Assembly (NCBI GenBank): GCA_022575985.1
Contig: JAKSXM010000272.1
Span: forward strand, 2,232,001 to 2,296,000
Direction: 5' to 3'
Source of the DNA: Anagrus nilaparvatae
Taxonomy: Eukaryota > Arthropoda > Insecta > Hymenoptera > Mymaridae
DNA length: 64,000 bases
Positions 53,374 to 64,000 of this stretch are shown piece after piece. The notes under the pieces were generated by a model. It did no database searches. It was not told the DNA's origin and saw nothing but the letters and a program-made list of their open reading frames with translations. The number at the start of each line of letters is the position of its first letter. Within the stretch, counting starts at the first letter, position 1. The translations under genes and the position numbers were made by a program.

Positions 53374-54960
53374 ATGAAAGGATCAAGGTGGTGCAAGTGC
53401 ATGCCGTCAACTATATTCTCTGTGATGCAACCAGTCTGCATGCCAGCTGCCCAAAATGTGAGGGGTCGAAGGAAGCCGTTTAGTTTAATACATTCTAAAA
53501 TGTCTAACTTAAATGTATATAAAAGCAATGAAGTGAATTTAGGAGGAAAGGATGACAATTCTGAGGCAGTTCAAGTGCTCTACGAGAACATTGAACTGGC
53601 TAGACGTCTACAACGCATGGATGAAAACCACGATGTCGTCAAAAACATCCTCAACTCAATGGAAGACAAGATAGGCGAGATGATACACCATATGACTTAT
53701 AAGCAGATAAACATAGCCGCTGTTGTTAAAAAAGGTGTAAGTGATATGAAGAACAAAGTCACTGCTCTCAAAGCCATAAAAGATCAGTTATCTAATGAAA
53801 AGAGTGGAATTGAGCACCTATTTAAAAAACATATAACAGGCTCGGTGCTTAAAAAAAGAACACGAAGCGAAAACATTGAATCTTCAGGATCAGAAAAGGA
53901 GGATGCTAAAAAAACTGCTGCAGGAATGTCTCCCCAAAAAACTCGTAGCTGCTCAGTAATAATGGTAGATCTAGCGACTCATAAAGCTAACATCCGTAGT
54001 CAGTCCCAGACACTGCCTAAAACACAACAGAGTAACTCAGGTGAAAATACTACAACCCATAATACGGACCGTAATAACGAACCCTTTCAAACGGTTGTAA
54101 ACAAAAAGAAGCAAAGAAAAGAGAGGAAAAAAGAAGCTAAGCGAGGGCAGGGTGAAAAAAATAAGCTTTCTGCAGCCACGAAAAAGAAGACAATCCATAA
54201 AAACGGGACCGAGCTGTAGCTATTAAACTGCCTACGGGTAGAAGAACATACGCTGAAGTCCTGGGAGCTATAAGGTCTCAGGGGTCTAACCAGAAGATTT
54301 CGGTGACAAAATAAGATCAGTGCGAAAGACGAAGACGGGTGATGTTCTGGTCGAGCTGAAAGAACCTAGTGACAAAATAGGTTCTTTCTCACAAGAAGTA
54401 AGAAAAGTACCGGATGCACAGGTCGAAGTTAGAGACCTTGCTCCTAAAAGAGTCATCCAAATACTCGACTTGGATTGCCTCACCCAGCCGATTGACATTC
54501 TAAATGCCATCAAAGGCAAAGAAGAAGACGCGGAGATAGCTAAGGTTACTATCTCTAAGAGCAACGCATGAGAGCTGCATACGTTGACCTTGATGAAAGA
54601 TCCGCCTTTATACTGGTCAACATGAAGGGTATTAAAATTGGGTAGATGAACTGCAGGGTAAGGTTAAAAACCACATTAACCAGCTCTTTTAAATGCCTGC
54701 GTTTTGGTCATATAGCCACAAAATGTAACGGACCCGACAGGAGCGCGAAATGCTATAAATGTGGAGGAGAAGGTCACAAACCAAATAATTGCGCAGCAAA
54801 TACAAGGTGCATGCTATGCTTGGACCACGGTCTAAAAGGGAAGAAGTTGAAGCACGACCTTGGAAAAGGAAAGTGCGAGGCACTACGGAGGGCTCTTGTA
54901 AAATTAAGGAGCGGCGCAGACTCTAGCAAGCCAAATAATGTTAAAGGTGCTACAATGTAA
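53374..54960 (+). pseudogene. LINE G ORF1 (gag-like protein with zinc knuckles)
   Basis: Frame 53374-54219 gives an acidic then basic N-terminal half. A coiled-coil-like stretch (NIELARRLQRMDENHDVVKN, NILNSMEDKIGEMIHHM) leads to a Lys-rich tail. After a stop, the frame at 54320-54570 carries VQILDLDCLTQPIDIL-like sequence (read RVIQILDLDCLTQPIDIL), typical of the R1 gag middle domain. Frame 54646-54960 holds the knuckles: FKCLRFGHIATKC lacks its first Cys, CYKCGGEGHKPNNC is intact (C-x2-C-x4-H-x4-C), and CMLCLDHG starts the third. At least three frame breaks. The role would be RNA binding in the retrotransposition particle. Confidence 0.8.
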
Positions 54961-55467
54961 TATGCACACAAGCCCCTTAGCAGGAAACAGGTTCCGAGAC
55001 ATGGCTCCTGCAGAGGTTTTGTCTGGATTAAGACGCAAAGTGTTACTTACATAAGTGTGTAGTTAACACCAAACGAGTCCAGAGAGGACACTCTTACCAA
55101 ACTTAACAGTTCCGAAGATGCAGTAGGGTACATGACCGGCGAAATTGTCATAGGAGGTGATTTCAACGCGAGGGCTCCAGAATGGGGTATGCCCGAAACG
55201 GGTGCAAGAGGAGACGATATAGTTGACCTGTCTGCCAGGCTGAACTTGATGGTACTAAATGTAGGTAACACTACATTTTTCAGAAGACCTGGCTACGGAC
55301 AGAACATCCCGGATACATCCCTTGCAACAGAAGATTTAGCTGCTAGAATTATAGATTGGCAAGTTATGGAGGACTTCTCAGCGAGTGATCACCAATATAT
55401 CTCTTTTGAGGTGCATGACGAACGTCGACAGATACGAAGAGACAAAGCACGGAAATGTTGTAGATAG
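54953..55467 (+). pseudogene. LINE G endonuclease domain
   Basis: It begins near LQCNMHTSPLAGN (54945-54990). It is broken by a stop, then VYLTPNESREDTLTK (one-base shifted) and the frame 55132-55467: EIVIGGDFNARAPEWGMPET (catalytic GGDFNA), GNTTFFRRPGYGQNIPDTSL, and FSASDHQYISFEV (the SDH motif). These are diagnostic of the R1-clade apurinic-like endonuclease. The N-terminal catalytic Glu region is lost in an internal deletion of about 200 bp. Confidence 0.85.
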
Positions 55468-56974
55468 AACATCAAGCGGCTAAACCACGAAATATTTGTG
55501 AACATGCTTAAAAGAGGAGAGACTGCTATCATGGGAAAAGCAATAAGGCCAGGAAATATTGACGACGCAGAGATATTAGTCAATGAAATCATGACTTTGT
55601 TGGAAAAGGCATGTAACAAATCCATGCCCAAAAAAGAACCTGCGAAGAACCAGCCTACTGGTGGAACGCTGAAATAGCCCGTCTGAGAAGTGCGAGCTAA
55701 ACGACAAGAAGAAGAGCTACTCGTGCTAGGACCGGAATGGACGCTGCTACGCTGATGGCAGAGCATAAGCAGGTATAGAAAAGCATGAGACTGGCTGTTA
55801 GGAGAAGCAAGAGAGCATGCGAGATATATTTGTGTAACGAGGTGGACAAAGACCCATGGGGTCTTGGTTACAAAATAGTCACCAAGAGAATTGGGGTTCT
55901 TTCCGCAAGTGGCATCGTGAACGCAGAGGAGGTTGGCCGTATAGTTGACGGACTTTTTCCTACCCACCCTGAGTGGGAGAAAGAGGATGACTTAGAGGAG
56001 TATGACGAGGAGGATATCCCCGAATTCACCGTGGATGAGCTTGTAACAGCAGTAGACTAGCTATAAAACGGAAAGGCACCCGGGCCTGATGGAATAACCA
56101 CTGTGATTATGAAGATAGCCGTACACAAGTGTCCACAGCTAATTCTGTGCATGTACAATACCTGTGCACGAGTGGGCGTCTTCAGCAAATTCTGGAAAAC
56201 AGCCAGACTAGTCCTAATCAGCAAGGGTAAAGGGGAGCAGCCTTAGGCTGCCAAACTATTGGCGTCCTCTAGGATGGAAGGCGCAGACTTCTTATGTTGT
56301 TCACCCACTCAATACTCTTGTATGGTGCAGAAGTATGAGCTGGTCGCATAAAGAAGGTCAGCTATGCGTCTAAGCTTACGAGCGTCCAGAGGCAAGGAGC
56401 CCTGCGAATCTCCTGTGCCTATCGCACAGTGTCCTTGGAGGCAGCTCTAGTTATCGCCTGGGTAACCCCTATAGATCTGCTGGCTCTTGAGAGACAATAT
56501 ATCTATCTGAACAAAGAGAGGGAAGGCATTGACCGCGCAAAGGCTACTTCAAGCCAGATCAGTCTAAGCAAATGGTAGAAACGTTGGATCGACTACACGG
56601 AGAGCAAATGGACCAATAGATTGATAGGAGAGACATCACCTTGGATAAATAGAGGGCATGGGGACATTATTTATTTTTTGACCCAATTCCTAAGCGGACA
56701 TGGATTTTTTTGCTCCTACCTTTTTCGGATCCAGAAGATGTATAGTGCTAAATGTATATACTGTCCTGGCAAAGACGACACGCCGGAACACACATTCTTC
56801 AAATGCGATAGGTGGGCTGCTAAAAAGTTTCAATTAGAAGTTAACATCGGTCAAATCACACCTGAGAATGTGGTTGCCCTGATGCTTCGAAATGAAGAAG
56901 TATGGTCCGAAATCAGCCAGTATGTGGAGTACATTTTCCGCACTAATAACTCTGAAGGCCAAGGTATAGGCTAA
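55468..56974 (+). pseudogene. LINE G reverse transcriptase remnant and C-terminal CCHC domain
   Basis: CEIYLCNEVDKDPWGLGYKI (55818 onward) is the R1 signature before the RT. GKAPGPDGITTVIMKIA and FWKTARLVLISKGKGEQP (56070-56240) are the first RT motifs. The sequence then jumps to LLYGAEV and SVQRQGALRISCAYRT (56310-56440), so motifs A, B and C (about 1 kb) are deleted. The last block (56621-56974) includes FLTQFLSGHGFF and CIYCPGKDDTPEHTFFKC (C-x2-C-x8-H-x4-C). Multiple stops throughout. Without motif C it cannot polymerise. Confidence 0.85.
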
Positions 56975-57112
56975 TATTGAGACATACTGCGGTTATCCAG
57001 ATGACTGCACTAACATACAATCATCCCTGCACTTACTATTAATACCGCAACCACTCGAAGATGGTAGGATAATAATTATTTATTTATTTAAGTATTTATA
57101 TATTTATTTATT

Positions 57113-57450
57113 ACCTTCTCTTTTGACGATAATAGGAAATGACTTATATTTCAACTAACATATATTTTATTGAAGATGACAGTACAAAGAACGGAATTTT
57201 AATCAGATGGAACGACGGAGTCCTTAACCAGACTGGCGAGTCATTGGACGCAAGTCAAAAGATGGAGTTCACGCTTAGAACTAAATGGCCTTGAACCTGT
57301 CCTGAAGTAATGTGAAAACGGTCCTGGGACAGGCTCGCATAAGGTAGGAAGGGAGTAGAGTTTTAGTGGGTAAAGGCAAACTACGCAAAAAAAAAACCTG
57401 CGTGTATATGATTTGCTGTTACAGAGAAAACTGCCGATATTACACAAAGG
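57113..57450 (+). other. Probable R1-clade 3' UTR sequence
   Basis: GC-richer stretch with 'gacgcaagtcaaaagatgga', 'gtcctgggacaggctcgcat' and 'gagttttagtgggtaaaggc'. Similar phrases are known to me from insect R1-clade LINE 3' regions. It follows the (TTTA)n tract, so it could be the end of a second, otherwise lost copy and not of LINE G. Confidence 0.4.
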
Positions 57451-59688
57451 CACATTTGCACCTTTTATTGATTTTTACTCTTTTTATCAAATACGTGGAC
57501 ATTAAAAATAAATAACCACAACAATCTACTGTGGTACTGCTGATTAACTATTAATTTTGGTAACGTAAGATTTTGAGCAAAATCAAATTCTATACATAAA
57601 TTTGAATTTTCTACTAAATAATTATTTTATAAATCATTGTAAATTTTACATTCATAAAAAAATTGCAAATATCTGAGCTTGGTCGCCCAATTGAATATCT
57701 CATATCAGATTTAAAAAATATAATGCATGTACGTAGCCATACTTATTGGCATATCTCAATTTCCATTATTTCATGAAAATCCAAAAATTTTCAATACAAT
57801 TCTTTTAAAATAAGCTAACAATCTTGAAAATAATTCAACGTTGTAGTTTCTCTTATGTAATGTTATAAATTATGAGGCAAAGAATCACAATGAAGTTGAA
57901 TTAGTTTAGCTAAACTACTATCTACCACTTAACAGTGATAATACTTTCCTCTTAAATCATCTAAGCTCTCATTATTAGTAATTCTATTATTAGTAATTTG
58001 TATGACACGGATCAAAAATTATTGGCAAACAACGAGGGAAAAATCTTTTTTCGAAAATAAATATGTCGATACTACTGATCTAGTTTTATGTACACTTTTT
58101 GCTTCCTTAAATTTCATTAAAAAACTTTAAAAAAGATTTTGAAGACCATAATCCCCATGCATCCAAAATTCTTTAAAACAATTTTCTTGTTCTTCAATCA
58201 AAACTTTGACTAAAGCAACCTTTTGTTTTGCAACATTCAACAACCGGCTTAAAGATTTTTTCGGCTACTTCTTTTCTAGACCTTGAAATATAAGTCAAAC
58301 TTGAAATATAAACCACTTTTACGTAAAAATTTCACAACATTTTTTTTTCAATTTTTAGGATTTCTTGACCGTTTTGTACCTAATTTTTTACTTTTAGCTT
58401 TGATTTTAATAAATAGAATTTAACTTTGGAAATTATTTATATAAACTGAATAATCTTTACAAATTTTAACATTCTTATAACAATTTTTTTTAATCTTTAA
58501 CCCTTGGAAAATGATAAAAATTTAAGTTCCAGCCACGAGTAAACAATATATTTTTTGGTAAAAAATAAAAGTTTAAGTAAAAAAAGATAAAAAAGGGTTT
58601 TCCTGAAACGAAAAAAAAATGAAATTAATAAAGTAACTTTTCTGTTTATTTAATTGTTTATTCAAATCGAAAGAAAAAAAAATTAGATATTTTTTTTAAT
58701 AGAAACAATTTATAATAATAGTTCAAAGTTTTAACAGACAAAAAAACAATCAGAGTAAATATTATTTATTATTCATTGAAAAATTCTACTTTTGTATTTG
58801 ATAAATAAATATCGAATAACTTTATCGGAAGAAAAATATTATTTTGAAAATTATGTTAATAAAATATTTTAAAAACTATGTAATAGAAAAAAAAAAAAAT
58901 TGATAATAAAAAATTTTTTGATTTAATTTTTCTTTTACAGACAAATTAAATGGTTGGATTATAATATTTCAAGAATTTACTAATAGGAACGTTAAAGTCA
59001 TTTTTGATTAAATAAATAGTAGGATGTTATATAAAAATAATTGATATTAAGTTTCGATTTTGCTGAACTTTTTGATTTCAAGTTTTGGAATCCTGTTTTA
59101 GGAGCATATAAAAACTGTAAAAATCACATTAAATATACATTATTTTGAATATTAAACACGAGGCTTTTTAAATTTGTAACAAAATATATAAATTTTTAAA
59201 AAACAAATCATATTATTTTAATTTATTATAACAGTCAAGATTACTTGTGCTTAAACATATAATTTGATATTTCTTTTCAATATTGTATGATTGTTATATT
59301 AAACTAAAATAATATAAATTTGTTTTTTGTTAAAAATTTATATTTTTTGTTTATAAACTTCAAAAAACTTTTGTTTAATGTTGAAAATAATGTATATTTA
59401 ATGTGATTTTTGCAAATTTAATATGCTACTGAAAGAGGATTCCAAAAGTTGGAATAAAAAAATTGCAATTTAAGCAGAGCAGAAACTTAACATCAATGTT
59501 TCTTATTTAACATTCTACCATTTAATTTGGCTGTAAAGGTTGAAAACATTTTATTCTCAGGAATTGCTGCTTTTTGGTAACAAAAAACCTCCTGAAGTCA
59601 GATGTTCATTTTGTTTGTTTTTGACGATATTGGTCAAAATGTGAACCATTCAAATAGCATAGGAAAATTGGGTGCTATACTATTTTAC
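57451..59688. other. AT-rich spacer, nothing recognised
   Basis: No coding, RNA or obvious repeat structure. Homopolymers are abundant near 58610-58930. If the exon at 59689 is real, part of this would be intron on the minus strand. Confidence 0.4.
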
Positions 59689-59916
59689 CTCTAAGTGACT
59701 CAAATATTGATCACCAAATGATAAAATAAGAGCAAATTGCGTGCTCATACTTTTTTGAACTCTTTTATGATTCATTTTTTCGTTTTCAATCTTTGAAAAT
59801 TTGTCACGCCAAATAGTGATATCTGATTTGGACTTACTAAGTCTCAAAATTTTCATTAAAGATTCTTCCAATTTTTGTGAACATTTTATTTTAGGCTCAG
59901 CTTTGAATAAAGTAAC
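59689..59916 (-). CDS. Candidate internal exon (76 codons), unknown protein
   Basis: On the minus strand a strong 3' splice site (TTTTTTGCAATTTCAG, ending at 59917) leads into an uninterrupted frame of exactly 228 bp. It ends GAG followed by a donor GTAAAA at 59688. Both splice signals and the open frame agree, with phase 0 at each end. The segment is charged and soluble-looking: LEESLMKILRLSKSKSDITI, WRDKFSKIENEKMNHKRVQK, FALILSFGDQYLSHLE. No family is recognised, and no flanking exon was found within about 2 kb on either side. It is the best candidate in the window for a host-gene exon. Confidence 0.45.
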
Positions 59917-61465
59917 CTGAAATTGCAAAAAATGGCAAAAAGCTTGAAAACTAGAAGAAAACTTCTCATTGAAATTTAGTTTAGAACGTAGATATAATTT
60001 TTTTAAAAAAGCAAAGAAAAACTACATTTAAATTACAATTCTTCAGTCAAAGGTTTTCTTTTTTTCTGATAATATATGCTGCTTCATTGATAGAGCAAAG
60101 TAATAAGTATTTCTTGTTCTAAATTTGGACTAACATAGCTTAAAATTTTAAAATTGGGTCCTAGATTTTTGTTTAACACATTTTTTTTATTTATCAAGGA
60201 AAAAAAAAATTTATTTTAACTGGACGTCTTCCTCCAAAATTTCAATTTTCATTAAATAAAAATTTTTGTCAGTTTTTTGTTATTTTTTAACATAAAACAT
60301 ATTTTTACACGCACTCTAACCAAAAAATTTATTAATATTTTGAATTCGTATGTTCTAACCTCCAAAATCAATTATATGAAAAATAAAGCGATTATATATA
60401 TGTGTTATTTGCGATAAAATGTGCATATAAAATTGTTTAGAAGACAATTACATTGAGTACGTAATATAACTCGAACTAATTACTAATAATTACTAACTAA
60501 TTACTAATAAACACCCTTTATAGTATTTTTATTTATACAATATTAAGCGTTTTTTTCAATTTCTTTAAGCCTAATTCAACCTCGTTCAATCATGGAAATT
60601 ACCGCTTCTCCTTATTTTCTAGATAATAATTTAATATTTATTTTAATATTAACTGAAAAATACATTAATAATTTTTTTTTCTGTTTCAGATGAGTAAGGA
60701 AGTGAAAGCTGTTTGCGCAGTTTTTTTTCTTCAGTTTGATAATAATTAAGATGACAGTATTTGATTTACTTTTCTTGCTAAATTTTTATAATTATTAAAT
60801 TATATCATACTTTTTAATATGAACAAGATTAGTAACAAGCTGTAATCCATGTATATTATATTTACTACATTATTTACCTGTTTGGAAGAAATGTTTGTAA
60901 AGTGTTTAAGAACATCAGTTGTATTAGTCCTTATCAACTTGTAATTTATTAAAAAAAATAACAAAATTTATTAACATAATTAAATTTTAAAAAATCTGTA
61001 AAAATGTTCATTATTTTAAATTTAATATATTAACTAATCAGATTTAGCTTTTGGTAAACATAATAAATAAAAAATTTAATAGTTACTTTATTCGATCTAT
61101 TCATAATTCTCTTATAAATTTAAAATTCATGCTTTTTTTTTTCAAAAATATGATGAAAGAATACAAATTTGTTTTATATATTTATGATTTATTTTTTAAT
61201 TATAAATATAATGAATTATAATATAATAAACAACAAACTTAAAATTCATTCTGACTAATTATTTAACGTAATTTTTTAGTTTTTTACCAGAGTAGGGTTG
61301 GCTCATCAATAGATGCCAAATTTACCTTATCTAGACAATAATTAGCTTTTTTTTTATTTGTAATATTATCCTATAAACAAAAATGTTTTTTCTACGAACT
61401 TTGTCGCTCACGCATTGTAACTAACTGTATAATACCGGCGTTCAAGATTATCCTGCCAAATTTTT
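59917..61465. other. AT-rich spacer, nothing recognised
   Basis: No supported gene. Apart from A/T runs, small direct repeats ('ctaattactaataa' near 60477-60510) are the only structure. Confidence 0.4.
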
Positions 61466-61560
61466 TTAGATAGATAGATAAGCTTTATTTGCAAAAAGAT
61501 TTACAAAAATGTGTACATAAAGTATAACATGTATAAAATTTAACAATTCGTGTATATATA
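61466..61560 (-). mobile_element. LINE 3' terminal fragment with TAGA tail
   Basis: 'agatagatagataagctttatttgc' type sequence (61470-61494) matches the 3' end at 36355-36395 (tail of GATA units, then the complement of GCAAATAAAG). It is a short end-only copy next to the Helitron terminus. Confidence 0.55.
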
Positions 61561-61566
61561 CATATA

Positions 61567-61690
61567 CTAGGGGGCTCCGCCCCCTGCGCGCTACGCGCGC
61601 CAACCCCCGCAGAGTGATTGAAGTATTGCGATAGTATATTTTTATAATCACTTGTAAGGCGTACCACAGTGTAGTAAAAAAAAAAAGTGG
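61567..61690 (-). mobile_element. Helitron 3' end, same family as the LINE B Helitron
   Basis: On the minus strand CTCTGCGGGGGTTGGCGCGC, then TAGCGCGCAGGGGGC, then GGAGCCCCCTAG ends at 61567, followed by host T. It matches the 3' end at 28338-28381 in layout and sequence (GGGGGTTGGCxCGC, GCGCGCAGGGGGC, GCCCCCTAG). The body would lie at higher coordinates. Similarity beyond about 61690 could not be shown, so the length is unknown, and no 5' TC end was identified. Confidence 0.75.
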
Positions 61691-61924
61691 CCAAAAATCG
61701 GTATTAAAATATGCACATAAATGATAAATAAACCTAAAAAAAGTATATTAGTATAATTTTAGATGGTTGTATGTAGTATAAAGAGGTGTTAGTCAACATT
61801 TGCAATTTAGTCAAAAAATGAAAAATTTGATTTTTCTATTTTTACTTATATTTTAAACTTAAACAAAGTATAAAAAATATAGATTATATAAAAACATAAA
61901 AAAAACAACTTTATAATAATTGGT

Positions 61925-62672
61925 TAAATATAGAAAAAACCGCATTGGCCCAAAAGGACCACATTGGCCCAAAAGGACCACTTTGGCCCAATAGGTTCAC
62001 TTTGGCCCAAAAGGACCATTTTGGCCCAAAAGGACCACTGTGGCCCAAAAGGACCAGATTGGCACAAAAGGACCACATTGGCCGAAAAGGTCCATTTTGG
62101 CCCAAAAGGACCACATTGGCTCAAAAGGACCACATTGGCCCAAAAGGACCACATTGGCCCAAAAGGTCCATTTTGGCACAAAAGGTCCAATTTGGCCCAA
62201 AAGGTCCATTTTGTCACAAAAGGTCCATTTTGGCACAAAAGGTCCATTTTGGCACAAAAGGTCCATTGGCACAAAAGGTCCATTTTGGCACAAAAGGTCC
62301 ATTGGCACAAAAGGTCCATTTTGGCACAAAAGGTCCATTGGCACAAAAGGTCCATTTTGGCACAAAAGGTCCATTTTGGCACAAAAGGTCCATTGGCACA
62401 AAAGGTCCATTTTGGCATAAAAGGTCCATTGGCACAAAAGGTCCATTTTGGCACAAAAGGTCCATTGGCACAAAAGGTCCATTTTGGCACAAAAGGTCCA
62501 TTGGCACAAAAGGTCCGTTTTGGCACAAAAGGTCCATTGGCACAAAAGGTCCATTTTGGCACAAAAGGTCCATTTTGGCACAAAAGGTCCATTTTGGCTC
62601 AAAAGGTCCATTGGCACAAAAGGTCCATTGGCACAAAAGGTCCATTTTGGCACAAAAGGTCCATTGGCACAA
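61925..62672. repeat. Minisatellite of 17/19 bp units with alternating order
   Basis: About 40 copies of a unit with core GGCACAAAAGGTCCATT. The left part (61945-62170) has the variant GGCCCAAAAGGACCACATT (19 bp). The right part (62205-62670) uses CATTTTGGCACAAAAGGTC (19 bp) and CATTGGCACAAAAGGTC (17 bp) that largely alternate, giving a 36 bp higher-order unit. Because 36 and 57 are multiples of three, frames stay open on both strands for up to 270 codons. These long open frames are a by-product of the repeat and are not taken as genes. Confidence 0.95.
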
Positions 62673-62677
62673 AGGGC

Positions 62678-62710
62678 TCATGCGACAGCGGCGGCAGCGG
62701 CGGCGGCGGT
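62678..62710. repeat. CGG/CAG-rich microsatellite
   Basis: GCGACAGCGGCGGCAGCGGC followed by GGCGGCGG. It directly ends the minisatellite and is the most GC-rich short tract in this part of the window. Confidence 0.85.
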
Positions 62711-62824
62711 TATAACTTTATAATATATAGAGATAACGTATATAATTCTACAGTGATTAAAACATTTAATATTAATAAATAAGATTAATTTTTGGTACCT
62801 GCAAGTAACTCTGGTATATTTAAT

Positions 62825-62847
62825 AAATAATAATAATAATAATAATA
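62825..62847. repeat. (AAT)n microsatellite
   Basis: Seven to eight AAT units. Confidence 0.9.
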
Positions 62848-63716
62848 TAACTAGGTGTCTCAATCACTGAAATAGTACACAGCAAAAGTGATTAATTTAT
62901 CACAGTCAAAATTTCTAATTAACGAAGTATATTATAATAAAATGTCTTTATCTATATTATGTATATGAATATATATATATATATGGGCATATCCATTACT
63001 TTTCATACAAAAGTGTGCGCACCCATGACTCCGTTCGGGCTCAAATTTTCAGGGGTGGTTTGAAGTAATAAAAAACTCAGTCAGCCAAAATTTCAGCCAT
63101 TTTGCAGGACGGGTTGCCGAGATACAATCTCTAAAAGGTCCAAAAATAGCTGTTTTTAGCCAATTTTCAAAAATTTACTGGGCTTCAAGGATTAGTCCAA
63201 AAAACATCCGGCTGGTCTCATTTTTTTCCTTAAATATTCAACTTTTATCAAAAAAATTTTCAAAAAGTTTCATGGAGTTGATTTTTACTGGCATTGATTA
63301 ACGTAAGATTTATTTTATCGAAAAATGCTGATTTTTGAACTTGAATTACGATTCAGCATCATTAGTGAAAGACTTCCGATTGGTTTCATTAAAAGTGTCT
63401 ATCAAAGACCTTTCAAATGAGACCTTAAACGTTAAAAAAGCTTATCAGAAACCGGAGATATAAGCAATTAAAAGTTTGCTGTTTTCGAAAATATCGATTT
63501 TTTAACAACTTTAATCGTCTGCAAAATTTTTCTCTGAGCACTTTAAGGGCTGAAAATTTCAGGAAAGCTTCTTTTGATATTAAAAAAAATTCCCTAAAAA
63601 TTTGGGCGATGGTATTGGCTTCTGTTCGTAGATATAAGACTCTGAAAATGTGTAATAATTGGACCAATATTGGCCAATAAATGGTTAAGGGGTCAACCAA
63701 AAAATTTTTCTTCTTC
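62848..63716. other. Dispersed-repeat-like sequence
   Basis: The stretch from 62990 is moderately less AT-rich, with phrases such as 'gcgcacccatgactccgttc' and 'gcaggacgggttgccgagat'. It resembles heterochromatic dispersed repeats in style but has no other copy in the window. The minus-strand frame 63425-63790 is compositional. Confidence 0.35.
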
Positions 63717-63953
63717 AATATTCGAATAGCCAGGGAAAAATAAGCTGATTTAAAAAAAAAAAATTTTATTTTTGACCGAAAAATAAGCAAGTTATCATCA
63801 TTTTAAGATTTTTTAAAAAATTTTCCAAAAATCCCATTTTTAGGGTCATTATACAGTATTCTAACTCGAAATAATGATAACTCGCTTATTTTTCGGTCTA
63901 AAATAAAAATTTTTTTTTTTAAATTGTCGAATTTTTTCCTGCCTATTCGAATA
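63717..63953. repeat. Inverted repeat, arms about 80-90 bp
   Basis: The left arm (63717-63806) has ATATTCGAATAGCCAGGGAA, then 'ttttgaccgaaaaataagca' and AGTTATCATCATT. The right arm (63874-63953) has AATGATAACTCGCTTATTTT and 'gcctattcgaatattt'. The axis is near 63838. Likely a fold-back end or a small MITE. Confidence 0.8.
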
Positions 63954-64000
63954 TTTACAAATAAGAAACTTCTTATACGCAAAAATTATTTTTTTGGGCC

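Larger units (their letters stand above)
52540..57450 (+). mobile_element. R1-clade LINE G, internally deleted
   Basis: The GC-richer plus-strand element has a repeated 5' UTR (two ~125 bp units: 'ccctataaactggtctcata' at 52591 and 'ccctataaatcgggctcatg' at 52709), ORF1 with zinc knuckles, the endonuclease, an RT largely removed, the C-terminal CCHC and a 3' region with 'gagttttagtgggta' (57357), a phrase I associate with R1-clade 3' UTRs. (TTTA)n lies at 57085-57112. Many stops and frameshifts make it inactive. It is unrelated in position and strand to LINE D, though the proteins belong to the same clade. Confidence 0.85.

Noticed and set aside
52889..53410. 173-codon minus-strand frame
   Set aside because: Runs antisense through the 5' UTR and ORF1 start of the plus-strand R1-clade LINE; no domain, explained by GC-richer composition.
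55389..55967. 192-codon minus-strand frame
   Set aside because: Antisense to the clearly recognisable LINE G endonuclease and RT-proximal region.
61925..62672. CRISPR-like array of short repeats
   Set aside because: There are no unique spacers between units; it is a head-to-tail minisatellite in a eukaryotic genome.
61945..62782. Very long open frames (up to 272 codons) on both strands
   Set aside because: They lie wholly in a 17/19 bp minisatellite and occur in several frames at once; this is expected from a repeat whose higher-order period is divisible by three.

Overview
The window reads as AT-rich, gene-poor arthropod (most likely insect) nuclear DNA, a transposon graveyard. There are no bacterial operons, and introns/splice signals, R1-clade LINEs, a Penelope-like element, a hAT element, Helitron ends, a Polinton/Maverick polymerase remnant and a decayed copy of the 3' end of 18S rRNA all point to an arthropod. 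The order cannot be fixed from the sequence. No complete host gene was found; at most there are four exon-like or pseudogene segments (about 2.85-3.19 kb, 3.98-4.09 kb, 45.7-46.9 kb and 59.7-59.9 kb).

Layout. 0-6.8 kb: fold-back and TTAA-type non-autonomous elements around one or two exon-like open stretches. 6.8-7.6 kb: a Polinton/Maverick DNA-polymerase-B fragment (minus). 9.9-11.8 kb: a decayed LINE endonuclease (minus), abutting an inverted-repeat element (11.8-13.2 kb) that holds a tRNA-like T-arm. 13.2-22 kb: tandem repeats, a 2.26 kb element with ~150 bp terminal inverted repeats, a higher-order satellite, a decayed hAT transposase inside subterminal repeats, and an 18S rRNA pseudogene. 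22.6-33.5 kb: the best-resolved part, two LINEs nose to tail on the minus strand. Each carries a later insertion whose boundaries can be read to the base. A 2,850 bp Helitron sits in LINE B, and itself contains a 1.34 kb TA-flanked element. A 5'-truncated R1-clade LINE with a 15 bp target duplication sits in LINE C.

33.5-41 kb: AT-rich DNA with two LINE 3' fragments and short repeats. 41.4-42.7 kb: Penelope-like element with a GIY-YIG nuclease. 45.7-46.9 kb: a broken multi-exon gene. 49.6-49.9 kb: fold-back element with internal 45 bp repeats. 50.4 kb and 61.6 kb: two further Helitron 3' ends. 52.5-57.4 kb: a second R1-clade LINE (plus strand) with gag zinc knuckles and endonuclease but most of the reverse transcriptase deleted. 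61.9-62.7 kb: a 17/19 bp alternating minisatellite. 63.7-63.95 kb: a terminal fold-back.

The genes do not form a pathway. What they record is an order of insertion: LINE B and LINE C are oldest, the R1 copy entered C, the Helitron entered B, and the TA element entered the Helitron. The strongest observations are these nested junctions, the hairpin-rich 3' UTR of the R1-clade element, the Polinton remnant and the rDNA pseudogene. I did not find a convincing new defence or enzymatic system.
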